Part shown: positions 37,031 through 46,541 of the stretch, in pieces
How the letters are laid out: the number at the start of each line of letters is the position of its first letter
How positions within the stretch are numbered: position 1 is the first letter of the stretch
NCBI GenBank assembly: GCA_963768165.1
Contig: CAVYHJ010000002.1
Span: 868,001 to 932,000 of the forward strand
Origin: CAVYHJ01 sp963768165 [NCBI: uncultured bacterium]
Lineage (GTDB): Bacteria; UBP4; UBA4092
Reading direction: 5' to 3'
Length of the DNA stretch: 64,000 bases
The notes under the pieces: generated by a model
What the model was told of the DNA's origin: nothing
Database searches by the model: none
The model's input: the letters and a program-made list of their open reading frames with translations, nothing else
Translations under genes and position numbers: made by a program

Positions 37031-37774
37031 ATGTTTTCCATAGAGCATAATCAAAGACAATACGATTTATACGGACGGAAGTATCATGAGAAACGGAAGA
37101 ATCCGGCAGAGAGTTTTTGGAATGATTATCTGGATTTCCCGATGTTAAAGAAATTATTAAAAAAGGAAGTGTCTGGGAAAAAGGTCTTGGATTTGGGATG
37201 CGGGTCGGGAATCTATACACGAGTTTTGGCGGATTGGGGGGCGAAGGTCGCGGGGATGGATAATTCCCGAACCATGATTGCGCTGGCAAAACAGGAAAAT
37301 CCTGGGATTCCGTTTCACAAAGGGAACGCTCTGCGAATGCCTTATCAGGACAAATCCTTTGATATTGTGTATAGTGCCATGTTGGTACATTATTTGAAAC
37401 ATCTGCGTCCCTTGTTCCGGGAAATATCCAGAATTCTAAAAAAAGACGGGCTGTTTGTATTTTCTTTTCATCATCCTGTACATGAATGTCTGGAACGAAA
37501 AACTCAAAAGGGAAAAACAGTATTCACCTTAAGTCCTTATTTCCATAACCAATCCTATCGCTGGAAAATGATCGGGAACATGGAGCTTATTAGTTTCCAT
37601 CACACGTTTGAAACTGTCATTAATACCTTGAACGACGCAGGGTTTGTGATACAACGACTAGTGGAACCCCGTCCCCCGGTCTCCTCCCAGAAAATAGACC
37701 CGAGAAGTTATCAATTCACCAAGGATTACCCCTCCTTTTGCGCGATTAAAGCCGTGAAGATCCGCAACCGGTAA
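37031..37774 (+). CDS. SAM-dependent methyltransferase (class I, Methyltransf_11-like)
   Basis: 247 residues. Rossmann motif I KKVLDLGCGSGIYTRVLAD (~50-68), acidic motif VAGMDNSRTM, then NALRMPYQDKSFDIVYSAML and the post-IV helix RILKKDGLFVFSFHHP. The N-terminus (QRQYDLYGRKYHEKR) is the usual Y-D-x-x-A-x-x-Y-like lead. Small-molecule methylation is likely; substrate unknown. It ends 62 bp before the stop of the convergent GH78-like gene. Confidence 0.85.
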   Translation: MFSIEHNQRQYDLYGRKYHEKRKNPAESFWNDYLDFPMLKKLLKKEVSGKKVLDLGCGSGIYTRVLADWGAKVAGMDNSRTMIALAKQENPGIPFHKGNALRMPYQDKSFDIVYSAMLVHYLKHLRPLFREISRILKKDGLFVFSFHHPVHECLERKTQKGKTVFTLSPYFHNQSYRWKMIGNMELISFHHTFETVINTLNDAGFVIQRLVEPRPPVSSQKIDPRSYQFTKDYPSFCAIKAVKIRNR

Positions 37775-37835
37775 TCCTGTCTCCCAGTCTCCAGACTTAC
37801 TCATCAGAACTTAGTAAATTTCTCTCTCCATCTCT

Positions 37836-40223
37836 TTAAACCTTCTGAGTCCCTCCATGTAAAAGGATGGTTTTATGCGGGGTAATATATTTCCCATTTA
37901 ATTTGGGCGGGAGTGTTACCGTCCCTTTAATTTTCCCATTCTCTTGAGTAAGGTTAATGTGAATCATCCCGTTGGGATGAACCAAAGAGGCTTTGGCATG
38001 GGTTAACAATCCTAATTGTGGCCTTATTTCTATTGACCTAAACTCAAACGAGGAGGGTCGGATTCCTAAAACGGACGCATAATAATGATATATAGGATGT
38101 GAACTCCACGCGTGACAATCCGAACGGGTGGGTTCAGGTGCTTCATAAATTGTCCTAAATCCTTTCTTTAAAATGTCCATCCATAAACCCATTCTTTCAT
38201 AGAAAATATCCATTCGATTCATTTGATAACAGGTTTCAAACAAATAGTGGGTGAAATAAATGGTTGTTTTTTCCGTGTCCGTAGCTGTAAACAATTTCCG
38301 GGACACGATATTTCTTATCTTTGTAGGAAGTTGCAGGCTTAGTAAGGCAAGAATTTGGCTGTGTTCCGAATAATACTTCTTTTCCAAATCGTCTGCAAAT
38401 ATTCCTTTACGGGTGTTCCAAAAATGTTGCACTAGTTTTTGGGTCAAACCGACTGAAAGTCGGCGATACCGTTTTGCCAGTTCCGCGTCGCCATAATGTT
38501 GTTCTAATTGAATCATGAGATTGAGCGTGTACACCAAATGCCAATTGAGAATGCCATTAACCCCTTTGTCCCCATTGGGTGGTATGCCCCATTGCCAATG
38601 ACCCACCCAATCTACAAAATTCCATCCATTGGGCGCTTCGATCAAACCCTCTTGGTTCATACATCCAATAAAATAATCTATAACTCCTCTTGTGCCGGGG
38701 AGCATCCGCTTAATGAATTCCGGATTACTTTTCCATAAAGCATAATCATATACCATTCCTATCCACCATAATGAAAAGGGCGGAATCACTTGAGTGATCC
38801 GGCTGGGATATCTGGATTGTGTCAGTCCGAACGGTAACCGGGACTCATTAAACATGGCCATACATTTTCGGGGTAGTCGGTCATCCCGGGTTAACATATA
38901 CGTCACCAAAGCCTCCAACCGGCTATCCCCAAGGTACATCAATTGCTCATAATGTGGACAATCAAAAAACGTTTCATGACTGCATACTTGTAGGGTACGT
39001 AAGGCCAGGGGAATAATCCCTTCTAACTGGCTGTCACTACATTCAAACCGGCTTTCCGGTTTCATCGGGTAACGCACTTCATGAAAGGTAATTTGCTCTA
39101 AGAATAAAGGTGTATCCTGGGTTTGTATTTGGATTTCCATATAACATCCCGAACGCCACCATAAGGTGTCAAATCGCCGGTGGGAACCGCCATCTGGTTT
39201 AAAGATATCTCCAAATCCCCAGAAATATTTCCCTTCCACTACATTCCGTTGACCTTTGGTTTTTAGTTCCGGTTCGTTATACAACGATTCCGCCCAACAG
39301 ATTCGAATTGTACTGCCTTTCCCCTGCGAGGTCGTGAACTCGGGATAAAGACAATAATAGTTCTCCAAATCGATAATGATACGTCTTTGCGTATGAGCGG
39401 GTATTCTTATGGGTTTTCCCCGTAAAAAATTGTTCCAATCCCTTTGTTCTTCTTTAATATTTTTATTCATGTCAACACGAACAAGGGTTGTATTTTTAGA
39501 ACCTGTTCCCTCGACTAATAACACTTTCCCGATTTTCCGGAATTTATCCATCATCCCGGGTAGGGTGGCGGGATGTAATCGATGAACCAATGGAACTTCA
39601 TTACAATAGGAACCATTGTTTCCCGGATGCAATTTAACCGCTTCTTTCCAACCGGTTCCATCACCCCTTTCCCAATCCCAGTCATATTGATTCCCATGAA
39701 CCACTTGTTCGGTACCGCTCATCCAGCCAAATCGTTCGGGCCATTTGAATTCAAAACCATGCAACATCTTTACTTCCCATTTCGCGATTCCCGTTCCCAA
39801 AACTGTCGTAAATTTACCTTCGGGTGCAAATAAAAATCCAGGGATTACACTCATTTGAGCCCACGGTGATTTATCTCCCAATACATGAACACGGGCTACC
39901 AAGACATGTTCTCCTTTGGGAAGATCAAAGTCATAAGTTTCATAAAACCAGTTTCGCCTATCCCCTCGTTCACTTCCTCTGGCGACTCTAATCCCGTCCA
40001 GAAAAAGCACATACCTTTCATCACCAGTTATATGCACCCGAAACTTTCTGTTTTTATTTAATGTGAATATCTTCCGAAATGCCATAACATAAGGTGATTT
40101 GGATATTTCGGGATGGGTAATCCAACAACAGGGCCAATAACCTCTTCCAAGCCAGTCTTTCCCGGTATCGCGTTCTGTAAAAGGAGGGCGTTGAATGATG
40201 ATTCTTTTGACTTTTGTCTTCAT
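37836..40223 (-). CDS. GH78-like alpha-L-rhamnosidase family protein
   Basis: 795 residues from the ATG at 40223, supported by GAGGA 8 bp upstream. N-terminal beta-sandwich domains (RKFRVHITGDERYVLFLDG, LPKGEHVLVARVHVLG) of the rhamnosidase N-domain type. The (alpha/alpha)6 barrel carries FFDCPHYEQLMYLGDSRLEA, the GH78 catalytic-site motif, then WIGMVYDYALW and SDCHAWSSHPIYHYYASVLG near the end, followed by a C-terminal beta domain (IEIRPQLG). No signal peptide. Probably removes terminal rhamnose or a related sugar inside the cell; GH78-related families with other specificities are possible. Confidence 0.8.
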   Translation of the reverse strand: MKTKVKRIIIQRPPFTERDTGKDWLGRGYWPCCWITHPEISKSPYVMAFRKIFTLNKNRKFRVHITGDERYVLFLDGIRVARGSERGDRRNWFYETYDFDLPKGEHVLVARVHVLGDKSPWAQMSVIPGFLFAPEGKFTTVLGTGIAKWEVKMLHGFEFKWPERFGWMSGTEQVVHGNQYDWDWERGDGTGWKEAVKLHPGNNGSYCNEVPLVHRLHPATLPGMMDKFRKIGKVLLVEGTGSKNTTLVRVDMNKNIKEEQRDWNNFLRGKPIRIPAHTQRRIIIDLENYYCLYPEFTTSQGKGSTIRICWAESLYNEPELKTKGQRNVVEGKYFWGFGDIFKPDGGSHRRFDTLWWRSGCYMEIQIQTQDTPLFLEQITFHEVRYPMKPESRFECSDSQLEGIIPLALRTLQVCSHETFFDCPHYEQLMYLGDSRLEALVTYMLTRDDRLPRKCMAMFNESRLPFGLTQSRYPSRITQVIPPFSLWWIGMVYDYALWKSNPEFIKRMLPGTRGVIDYFIGCMNQEGLIEAPNGWNFVDWVGHWQWGIPPNGDKGVNGILNWHLVYTLNLMIQLEQHYGDAELAKRYRRLSVGLTQKLVQHFWNTRKGIFADDLEKKYYSEHSQILALLSLQLPTKIRNIVSRKLFTATDTEKTTIYFTHYLFETCYQMNRMDIFYERMGLWMDILKKGFRTIYEAPEPTRSDCHAWSSHPIYHYYASVLGIRPSSFEFRSIEIRPQLGLLTHAKASLVHPNGMIHINLTQENGKIKGTVTLPPKLNGKYITPHKTILLHGGTQKV

Positions 40224-40398
40224 ATGATTATCCTCATTTTCTTTTAATATGTTATTCAAGAATATTGCATTAGTAACTTAATTATTGAATCATTGCATAC
40301 CATAACAGGAATCGGTCTAAATTTCCATAGTGCTGGAATATCTTTCACGAAACGTTAACCATTTGTCTCCAAGGATGGATTTCATGTAATATCTTTCC

Positions 40399-41004
40399 AT
40401 GAAATTGACCCGGGAAAGACCCCGCAAACCGGATTATGCGGATTTATTGGATGTAGTAGACCGTAGAAAGATTCCCTATTTCCTTCATTATACACCTGTC
40501 AAGAATCTCTCTTCCATTTTACAACATGGAATTCTTAGCCGGAAACAAATGCAATTGCGGGATATTCAACCGGTTTTGTATCATGGGTGGGGAAAGAAAT
40601 GGACTGCGTTGGATGATTATATTTGTTTGTCATTGATTCCACCCAAACGAATGATTGAGAAAACGAAAGAGACGCAAGCCGTGCTGTTGATTCAACCTTC
40701 TGTTATTGGACAGGAGAAGACCTATTTCTCCCCGATCAATAGTGCTAAAGAAGCGATTGATGTTGAGGAGATATTTTCACGCGATAGCATGGAAGCGTTT
40801 GAGGATTTATTCCGGTATGAAGAAGGGACACAGTTGCGGAATGATTTCGCGGAAATCCTTGTGAAGGATTATATTGCCGTGTCAGATATTACGGGAATTT
40901 GTTTTCAATCATGGAATGGAAATTGGCAAATAGTTAGTAAACTATGGGTCAAAGGTATTTTAGGACGATCACCAAGGGTTAGAACAATTCCTCATTTATT
41001 TTGA
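40399..41004 (+). CDS. DarT-like (DUF4433) ADP-ribosyltransferase, no antitoxin adjacent
   Basis: 201 residues. The pattern PYFLHYTPVKNLSSILQHG followed by LSRKQM matches the start of DarT-type proteins, with YICLSLIPPKRMI (strand 2) and NDFAEILVKDYIAVSDITGI containing the candidate catalytic Glu ahead of the C-terminal strand. DarT enzymes attach ADP-ribose to thymidine in single-stranded DNA and serve as toxins or phage defence, normally with the DarG macrodomain antitoxin next door. No DarG gene is adjacent; the neighbours are GH78-like and ilvD. It could be inactive, self-limiting, or have a different target. Confidence 0.65.
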   Translation: MKLTRERPRKPDYADLLDVVDRRKIPYFLHYTPVKNLSSILQHGILSRKQMQLRDIQPVLYHGWGKKWTALDDYICLSLIPPKRMIEKTKETQAVLLIQPSVIGQEKTYFSPINSAKEAIDVEEIFSRDSMEAFEDLFRYEEGTQLRNDFAEILVKDYIAVSDITGICFQSWNGNWQIVSKLWVKGILGRSPRVRTIPHLF

Positions 41005-41055
41005 TTTTACATTTAATTAAAGGTAAAATGATTATTATAAACTAGGAGGTCAAAT

Positions 41056-42858
41056 ATGCGTTCCGATACAGTTAAAAAAGGTTTTGAGCGGGCACCGCAC
41101 AGGGCTCTCTTAAAAGCGACAGGCAATTTTAAAGACGATGATATTAATAAACCATTCATAGCGATTTGCAATTCGTATGTGGATATTATTCCCGGCCATA
41201 CTCATTTGGACAAGGTCGGACAATATGTGAAAGAATGCGTACGCGCGGCGGGCGGCGTACCTTTTGTGTTTAATACGATTGGCGTGGATGATGGGATTGC
41301 GATGGGACATGAGGGGATGAAATATTCCCTGCCGTCGCGGGATCTTATTGCCGATAGTGTGGAGACGATGATTCAAGCGCATTGTTTTGACGGCATGATA
41401 TGTATTCCCAATTGCGACAAAATTGTGCCGGGGATGTTGATGGCTGCCATGCGGTGTAATATTCCGACTATTTTTGTTTCTGGTGGACCCATGGAAGCGG
41501 GAAAAACACCCGACGGGAAAACAGTGGATTTGATTACGGTGTTTGAAGGAATTGGTTCGTTCAAAGCCGGTAATTTGGATGAAAAAGGATTGAAACTATT
41601 GGAAGATTTTGCGTGCCCGACGTGCGGTTCCTGTTCAGGCATGTTCACCGCCAATTCCATGAATTGTTTGTGCGAAGCCTTGGGGATGGCGTTACCGGAG
41701 AACGGGACGTTATTGGCGACCAGTACCGAGCGAAACAAATTATTTCAAAAAGCTGCAAAACAAATTATTGACTTAGTGAAAAAAGATATTAAGCCGAGAG
41801 ATATCTGCACTCGGGAAGCTTTTGATAACGCTATGATTTTGGATATGGCGATGGGCGGGTCAACCAATACGTTATTGCATGTTCTGGCGATTGCGCATGA
41901 AGCCAAAGTGGAGTATTCCATGGCGCGGATTAATGAATTGAATCGCAAGACACCTAATATTTGCAAAGTATCACCCTCGTCAAAATATCACGTGCAGGAT
42001 GTCCACCAGTCCGGCGGGATTCATACGATATTGGGTGAATTGGTGCGCGGCAAAAAGGAATTGTTGAAATTAAATTGCATGACGGTAACTGGAAAAACAT
42101 TGGGTAAGAATATCGAAGAGTATGATATTCGCGGAGCCAATGTGCAGGAAGAAGCGCTGGAATTGGCAGCGGTATCTGCCGGTGGAGAACGCACAGCGTT
42201 AGGAATGACAGTAGAAAAAACTTATTCCTCGATTCGTGATGTTAAGGATTTAGGATTCGACCCGTATGATTGTGTCCGTACTGTGGAGAAAGCCTATTCG
42301 CCAACCGGCGGGTTGACAATTCTGCAGGGAAATCTGGCGCCGGAAGGGTCGGTCGTGAAATCCGCAGGTGTCAGTAAAGCGATGCAAGTACACGAAGGTC
42401 CGGCGGTGATTTTTGAATCACAAGATGACGCCTGTGCTGGAATTCTTGCTGGCAAAGTTAAAGCCGGAGATGTCGTGATCATTCGATATGAAGGTCCCAA
42501 AGGCGGGCCGGGAATGCAGGAAATGCTGGCGCCAACATCGTATATCATGGGACAGGGGTTGGGCGAAAAAGTGGCGCTTGTTACCGATGGCCGGTTCAGC
42601 GGCGGGACGCGCGGTGCCTGTGTTGGTCACGTTTCACCCGAAGCGGCAGAAGGCGGGCCGATTGGGTTATTGAAGAATGGAGACATCGTTCGCGTGGATA
42701 TTCCTAATTGTAAACTGGAAGTGAAATTGTCGGATTCTGAATTGGCGGAACGCAAGAAAAATTGGAAGCGGCCGGAACCTAATATGAATTTCGGCTGGTT
42801 GGGCAGGTATCAGAAAATAGTGCAGAACGCGGCGACCGGTGCAATATTAAAAGGATAA
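41056..42858 (+). CDS. ilvD: Dihydroxy-acid dehydratase
   Basis: 600 residues, slightly above the usual ~560. Converts 2,3-dihydroxy-isovalerate and -methylvalerate to the 2-keto acids in valine/isoleucine synthesis with an Fe-S cluster. Landmarks: [43 protein letters not shown] (CDK motif), [67 protein letters not shown] lies 9 bp before ATG. The EVE-domain gene follows after 22 bp, so the two are probably cotranscribed. Confidence 0.96.
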   Translation: MRSDTVKKGFERAPHRALLKATGNFKDDDINKPFIAICNSYVDIIPGHTHLDKVGQYVKECVRAAGGVPFVFNTIGVDDGIAMGHEGMKYSLPSRDLIADSVETMIQAHCFDGMICIPNCDKIVPGMLMAAMRCNIPTIFVSGGPMEAGKTPDGKTVDLITVFEGIGSFKAGNLDEKGLKLLEDFACPTCGSCSGMFTANSMNCLCEALGMALPENGTLLATSTERNKLFQKAAKQIIDLVKKDIKPRDICTREAFDNAMILDMAMGGSTNTLLHVLAIAHEAKVEYSMARINELNRKTPNICKVSPSSKYHVQDVHQSGGIHTILGELVRGKKELLKLNCMTVTGKTLGKNIEEYDIRGANVQEEALELAAVSAGGERTALGMTVEKTYSSIRDVKDLGFDPYDCVRTVEKAYSPTGGLTILQGNLAPEGSVVKSAGVSKAMQVHEGPAVIFESQDDACAGILAGKVKAGDVVIIRYEGPKGGPGMQEMLAPTSYIMGQGLGEKVALVTDGRFSGGTRGACVGHVSPEAAEGGPIGLLKNGDIVRVDIPNCKLEVKLSDSELAERKKNWKRPEPNMNFGWLGRYQKIVQNAATGAILKG

Positions 42859-42880
42859 CAGACCCAAAGGATTCTGATTT

Positions 42881-43288
42881 ATGGCAAATTGGTTATTAAA
42901 GACAGAGTCTTCGGTATATTCCTATGATAATTTGGTCAAAGACAAAAAAGCGACTTGGGATGGTGTCACTAATCCTGTCGCATTGAAAAATATTCGTTGT
43001 ATGAAAAAAGGCGACATGGCTTTCATTTATCATACGGGAGATGAAAAACAAATCATCGGCATCGCGGAGGTTGTCAGTGAACCTTATTCTGACCCAAAAC
43101 AAAAAGAACCCAAACTAGTGGTTATAGATTTAAAACCCAAAGAGAAATTAAAACGCCCGGTTACTCTCGCCGAAATAAAAGCGGATAAACGGTTCTCCGA
43201 TTTTATACTAGTCCGAATGTCACGGTTATCGGTGGTTCCAGTCACAGAGAAACAATGGGATATGTTGCTGGAGATGTCCCGAAACTAA
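42881..43288 (+). CDS. EVE-domain protein
   Basis: 135 residues covering one EVE (PUA-like) domain: WLLKTESSVYSYDNLV, WDGVTNPVALKNIRCMKKGD, YHTGDEKQIIGIAEVVSEPY, LVVIDLKPKEKLKRPVTLAEI, LVRMSRLSVVPVTEKQWD. The EVE fold binds modified bases (for example 5-methylcytosine derivatives or modified RNA). Stand-alone bacterial EVE proteins like this are widespread and mostly of unknown role. Sits between ilvD and a small unknown gene. Confidence 0.9.
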   Translation: MANWLLKTESSVYSYDNLVKDKKATWDGVTNPVALKNIRCMKKGDMAFIYHTGDEKQIIGIAEVVSEPYSDPKQKEPKLVVIDLKPKEKLKRPVTLAEIKADKRFSDFILVRMSRLSVVPVTEKQWDMLLEMSRN

Positions 43289-43295
43289 TTTTCGG

Positions 43296-43610
43296 ATGAA
43301 ACGAATTGATATCCCTATTCCCCTGAAACGAGTTTCGTATGGTACCGCCAGAAAACAAGTTAGAAAAGTGATTCGTGAATTCGGTGCGGCGGTCTCCATG
43401 GAAGGGACGCTTGCTGCTTATGAAGACTGTTTGCACTGGCATATCAAACATCCCGACTTCAAGAAAAGCGGCGTATTGGAAATTACTTTTGCCATTATCC
43501 AAGAGCAACCCAAACTCTGGTTGACGATTCACGAAAACCGGCAGGGGGAATGGGTTAATCAAATCTATCCTGAATTTGCTGAAAGATTGCAACAGGAGTT
43601 TAAACTTTAG
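43296..43610 (+). CDS. Small conserved-looking hypothetical protein
   Basis: 104 residues, 7 bp after the EVE stop, so probably in the same operon. Alternating charged and hydrophobic segments: SYGTARKQVRKVIREFGAAV, CLHWHIKHPDFKKSGVLEIT, WLTIHENRQGEWVNQIYPEF. The HWHIKHPDF..G.LEIT..... pattern with a terminal helix suggests a small alpha/beta fold. No family was recognised. Its stop overlaps the end of the convergent peptidase gene by 4 bp. Confidence 0.6.
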   Translation: MKRIDIPIPLKRVSYGTARKQVRKVIREFGAAVSMEGTLAAYEDCLHWHIKHPDFKKSGVLEITFAIIQEQPKLWLTIHENRQGEWVNQIYPEFAERLQQEFKL

Positions 43611-45202
43611 ACTTCACTCACAAACTGTTTCACAAAATATTTCGGATTCAAATATTCCCCCGTCGCTTCTTTCAACCGCTCGTTCCAGGATTTCGTCGCG
43701 CCATGTTTAAACATGCGATTTACTAAAAATGGTCCCACTTGCGGATTATTTACGATTTTAAACTTTCCTTTAAAAGTTTTTTTCATGGCGAACACCAGTT
43801 GTGACCCGTGCAATTCTCCCAGCAAGTAATTATGATAATATACCGGCGCCGTGGCGATATGGGTTTTCGACGCCCAATCGGGTTTATTGCGTCCTTCCGG
43901 TCGTTTCAGGAATTGATATTTCTCCACCAGGTCCCACCATAGCTTATTCAAGTCCTGCCGGGGATTGGAATACAACGCTTTCTCAAAATGAATCATCACC
44001 AGACACCACCGCGTAAAAACCAGCATTCGTACCCGCTGCACTTTCTTCGCATCCTTACCCAATTGAATGGCTTTTTTGGGAGCGACTCCCGCAATTTCTC
44101 TCAGAAAATCCGTTTCTGAAACCATCCGTCCGCCGAACAATGCAATCGCTTCCGTGGACAAAGTATGCGCCGCGGTTCGCAAATAATACGGCAATTTCGG
44201 GTCCAAATACTTGTCATACACTCCATGCCCAAATTCATGTAACATGGTATCCATCCATTGTTCATTGGATTTTAAATTACACAGGATACGCACGTCTTTC
44301 GGCTCGTCAATCCCGATACAAAACGCGTGCTGGTCTTTCCCCGGTCGCTCGTACAAATCACTTTTTTTGAGAATGTCGTCAATGTTCAATCCAATCCCTT
44401 CATAAAATTGTTTCGTCAATTTTTCCAGTCTCTTCCCCTTGAAACAAAAATCTAAACTCAATTCACTGGACTGCGGCGCCTGCTGAAAAAATGGGTCGCG
44501 ATAATGCCAGGGTCGCAAATCCTTTTCGGATATTTTAAATTCTTTCGCCAGTTGTTTATCCATTCCCTTTTTCAATTTTAGGAAAGGTTCCCGCGTCAGC
44601 TTTTCCAATTTGTCGAATAACGCGTACATCTCCTTTTCGTTTAATTCCTGTAAATCAAACGACATCGCATAATAATTTTTATACCCCAATTGTTTCGCCA
44701 GCTTGTTGCGCAATTCCACGATTTCCAAAATCTTTTTCGCCACACTGTTCCCGATTTGTTTCCCCGCATCCCATGCGTTTTCGGCTTCTTTGGAATTTTT
44801 CGTCTCTTTCAAAATGTCCTTAATTTTATTTTCGGTGACTTTTTCACCCTTATAATTCGCGCGAAAAGTATTGAATGCCTGTTCCAGTTTGGCATTCTTG
44901 TCAATCAATTTCCTGATAACCGCTTTATCCCCTTGTTTGGTTTTGTAAGATTTGTGGATTAAGTCAATTTGACGGCGTAGAATCGGGTCTTGTACCTTGG
45001 ATTTTTTGAACCCCTCGACTGTTTTAAACTCTTTTTTATTGGAAAAAATATCCGCCATCTTTTTTTCCATGCGAGCATAGGTCTTGAAATATTTTGTTTT
45101 CCCCGTGACCGCCGCTTTCCAAAAATTTAGGGCGATTTGTTTGTTCAACGGTTCCACGATTTTGGTATGTTTCTGAATAAATTGTTCTGGGGTAATCGGC
45201 AT
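43607..45202 (-). CDS. M2/M3-like zinc metallopeptidase (gluzincin)
   Basis: 531 residues, all-helical. Zinc site LHEFGHGVYDKYL (H322, E323, H326) and the third ligand region AAHTLSTEAIALFGG (Glu). The N-terminus (LNKQIALNFWKAAVTGKTKY) and the domain layout resemble M2 (ACE-like) and M3 oligopeptidases; a firm choice needs a profile search. No signal peptide, so probably a cytoplasmic oligopeptidase. ATG 45202 is preceded by AGGAGAGG (minus strand). Convergent with the small unknown gene. Confidence 0.85.
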   Translation of the reverse strand: MPITPEQFIQKHTKIVEPLNKQIALNFWKAAVTGKTKYFKTYARMEKKMADIFSNKKEFKTVEGFKKSKVQDPILRRQIDLIHKSYKTKQGDKAVIRKLIDKNAKLEQAFNTFRANYKGEKVTENKIKDILKETKNSKEAENAWDAGKQIGNSVAKKILEIVELRNKLAKQLGYKNYYAMSFDLQELNEKEMYALFDKLEKLTREPFLKLKKGMDKQLAKEFKISEKDLRPWHYRDPFFQQAPQSSELSLDFCFKGKRLEKLTKQFYEGIGLNIDDILKKSDLYERPGKDQHAFCIGIDEPKDVRILCNLKSNEQWMDTMLHEFGHGVYDKYLDPKLPYYLRTAAHTLSTEAIALFGGRMVSETDFLREIAGVAPKKAIQLGKDAKKVQRVRMLVFTRWCLVMIHFEKALYSNPRQDLNKLWWDLVEKYQFLKRPEGRNKPDWASKTHIATAPVYYHNYLLGELHGSQLVFAMKKTFKGKFKIVNNPQVGPFLVNRMFKHGATKSWNERLKEATGEYLNPKYFVKQFVSEV

Positions 45203-45278
45203 AATTATTTCCTCTCCTGTATTAAAATGTAGAATTCTACTCTATCCGATTCCGGCAACAATGACAAGATAATACCCG

Positions 45279-45363
45279 TAGGGGCAGACCCCCGCGTCTG
45301 CCCTGGATATGAAACTGTCCCATTTACGAATGGATAATGGGCAGACACGGGGGTCTGCCCCTA
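45279..45363. repeat. Inverted repeat built of GGGGCAGAC units
   Basis: 25-bp arms at 45279-45303 and 45339-45363 are complementary with one mismatch, and each arm is itself a partial palindrome (GGGCAGAC..GTCTGCCC). It lies between two minus-strand genes and may act as a bidirectional terminator. GGGGCAGACC(C)CCG..TCTGCCC is of the kind seen as dispersed genomic repeats. Confidence 0.5.
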
Positions 45364-45375
45364 CAATCTTAAATC

Positions 45376-46245
45376 TTAAACCAACTTCTCCTGCACCTTG
45401 GTAATTTCTTCCATCACATATTGCAAATACCCCATCGCTTCCCCGCACCAGTTCATTAGATGATACGAATATTCCAAATCCAATTTCTCCCATTCCATCA
45501 CCCGCTCTTTGGATTCCCCCGTAATCTGCCAAATATGTTGTATCAAAAATACCAACTGCGCTAAATTCGGCGCGCTCTGAAATTTCTCACAAAACGCTAT
45601 CCCCAGTTCCTGATTCGGCAACCCCTGTATACAGCGCATCCGCCCCTTATGCGCCGATAACTTCTTGGGCGGCTCCGGTTGCTTCCGTTCCCGCTGCAGG
45701 GTCAATGCTACACGATAGGGTAACGTCCTCTCCCGCACCTGCTCTTTTAAATCTTCGTCCAAGTCATTGAGTTGAAGTAATTTGTAGATACTGGCTCGAT
45801 CTAGTTTCAAAATTCTACAAGTTTGTTCAATGAAACTTTCAAAGTCGTCCTGTGCGACTCTGAAATCTTGGCTTTTCCGATCTCCACCATTTTCAATTGC
45901 CCCATGCGCCTGTTCCCAATATTTGCGTCTATCGAGAATCGCTTCCGCCAATTCTATGTAATTCAAATCTTTACGCCGTAAGTTCTCGTGCAACAACATA
46001 TCCAATTTCCGCAATTCATCCTCCGCGTTGACAAGCGTCACCGGAATCTCTGTCCAACCCAACTGTTCACAGGCTTTTAATCGCCTGTATCCCGCCACCA
46101 ACTCATACGTGTCCTCCCCGGTTTGTCTCACCACAATAGGGTGTAACAACCCGAATTCCCGGATATTCTCCGCCATCTCCTGAATATTCCCCGCGTCAAT
46201 CCGCACCGGGTCTTTTACTTGAATCTTTGTTACTTGTACCTTCAT
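45376..46245 (-). CDS. ParB-like nuclease-domain protein
   Basis: 289 residues from the ATG at 46245, which has AAAGGAGG 8 bp upstream; the frame runs back to 46284 without a ribosome-binding site. ParB/Srx N-domain: RIDAGNIQEMAENIREFGLL, PIVVRQTG, YELVAGYRRLKACEQLGW, LHENLRRKDLNYIELAEAI. Then a KorB-like HTH (LDRASIYKLLQLND). The C-terminal ~130 residues are helical and unlike chromosomal ParB dimer domains. No ParA gene is adjacent, so this is a stand-alone regulator or mobile-element ParB-like protein rather than a segregation pair. Confidence 0.82.
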   Translation of the reverse strand: MKVQVTKIQVKDPVRIDAGNIQEMAENIREFGLLHPIVVRQTGEDTYELVAGYRRLKACEQLGWTEIPVTLVNAEDELRKLDMLLHENLRRKDLNYIELAEAILDRRKYWEQAHGAIENGGDRKSQDFRVAQDDFESFIEQTCRILKLDRASIYKLLQLNDLDEDLKEQVRERTLPYRVALTLQRERKQPEPPKKLSAHKGRMRCIQGLPNQELGIAFCEKFQSAPNLAQLVFLIQHIWQITGESKERVMEWEKLDLEYSYHLMNWCGEAMGYLQYVMEEITKVQEKLV

Positions 46246-46269
46246 ACACCTTTCCTCCTTTAATGATTG

Positions 46270-46297
46270 GTAGAGACGTAACATGTTACGTCTCTAC
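46270..46297. repeat. 28-bp perfect palindrome
   Basis: Half-site GTAGAGACGTAACA, followed by its exact complement with no loop. It lies ~25 bp upstream of the ParB-like start codon in the divergent region. A REP-like dispersed palindrome; an operator role cannot be excluded. Confidence 0.55.
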
Positions 46298-46541
46298 GTT
46301 AATTAGTAAGGAAAAGTTTATCTTCCCTCTTCCCATCCCTTTGTTCACTTCATCATGGAAATGATGAACACTTTCCCTTCTCCTTCTTTCAAGCGGAATT
46401 GAAAATTTCAATTCCACTCCCAAGACGTTTGAAGAAGATTACGGTTTGACGCAAGAGAGGGACTTTGATAGAGTATCGGTCAGGGAACGGGAGAGAGAAA
46501 GGCTGTATGAAGTTAAATGTAGCAATTTAACTTGGTACTAT

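Noticed and set aside
45376-46245. Chromosome-segregation ParB with parS sites
   Set aside because: No adjacent parA, no parS-like 16-bp palindrome seen, and the C-terminus differs from segregation ParB.
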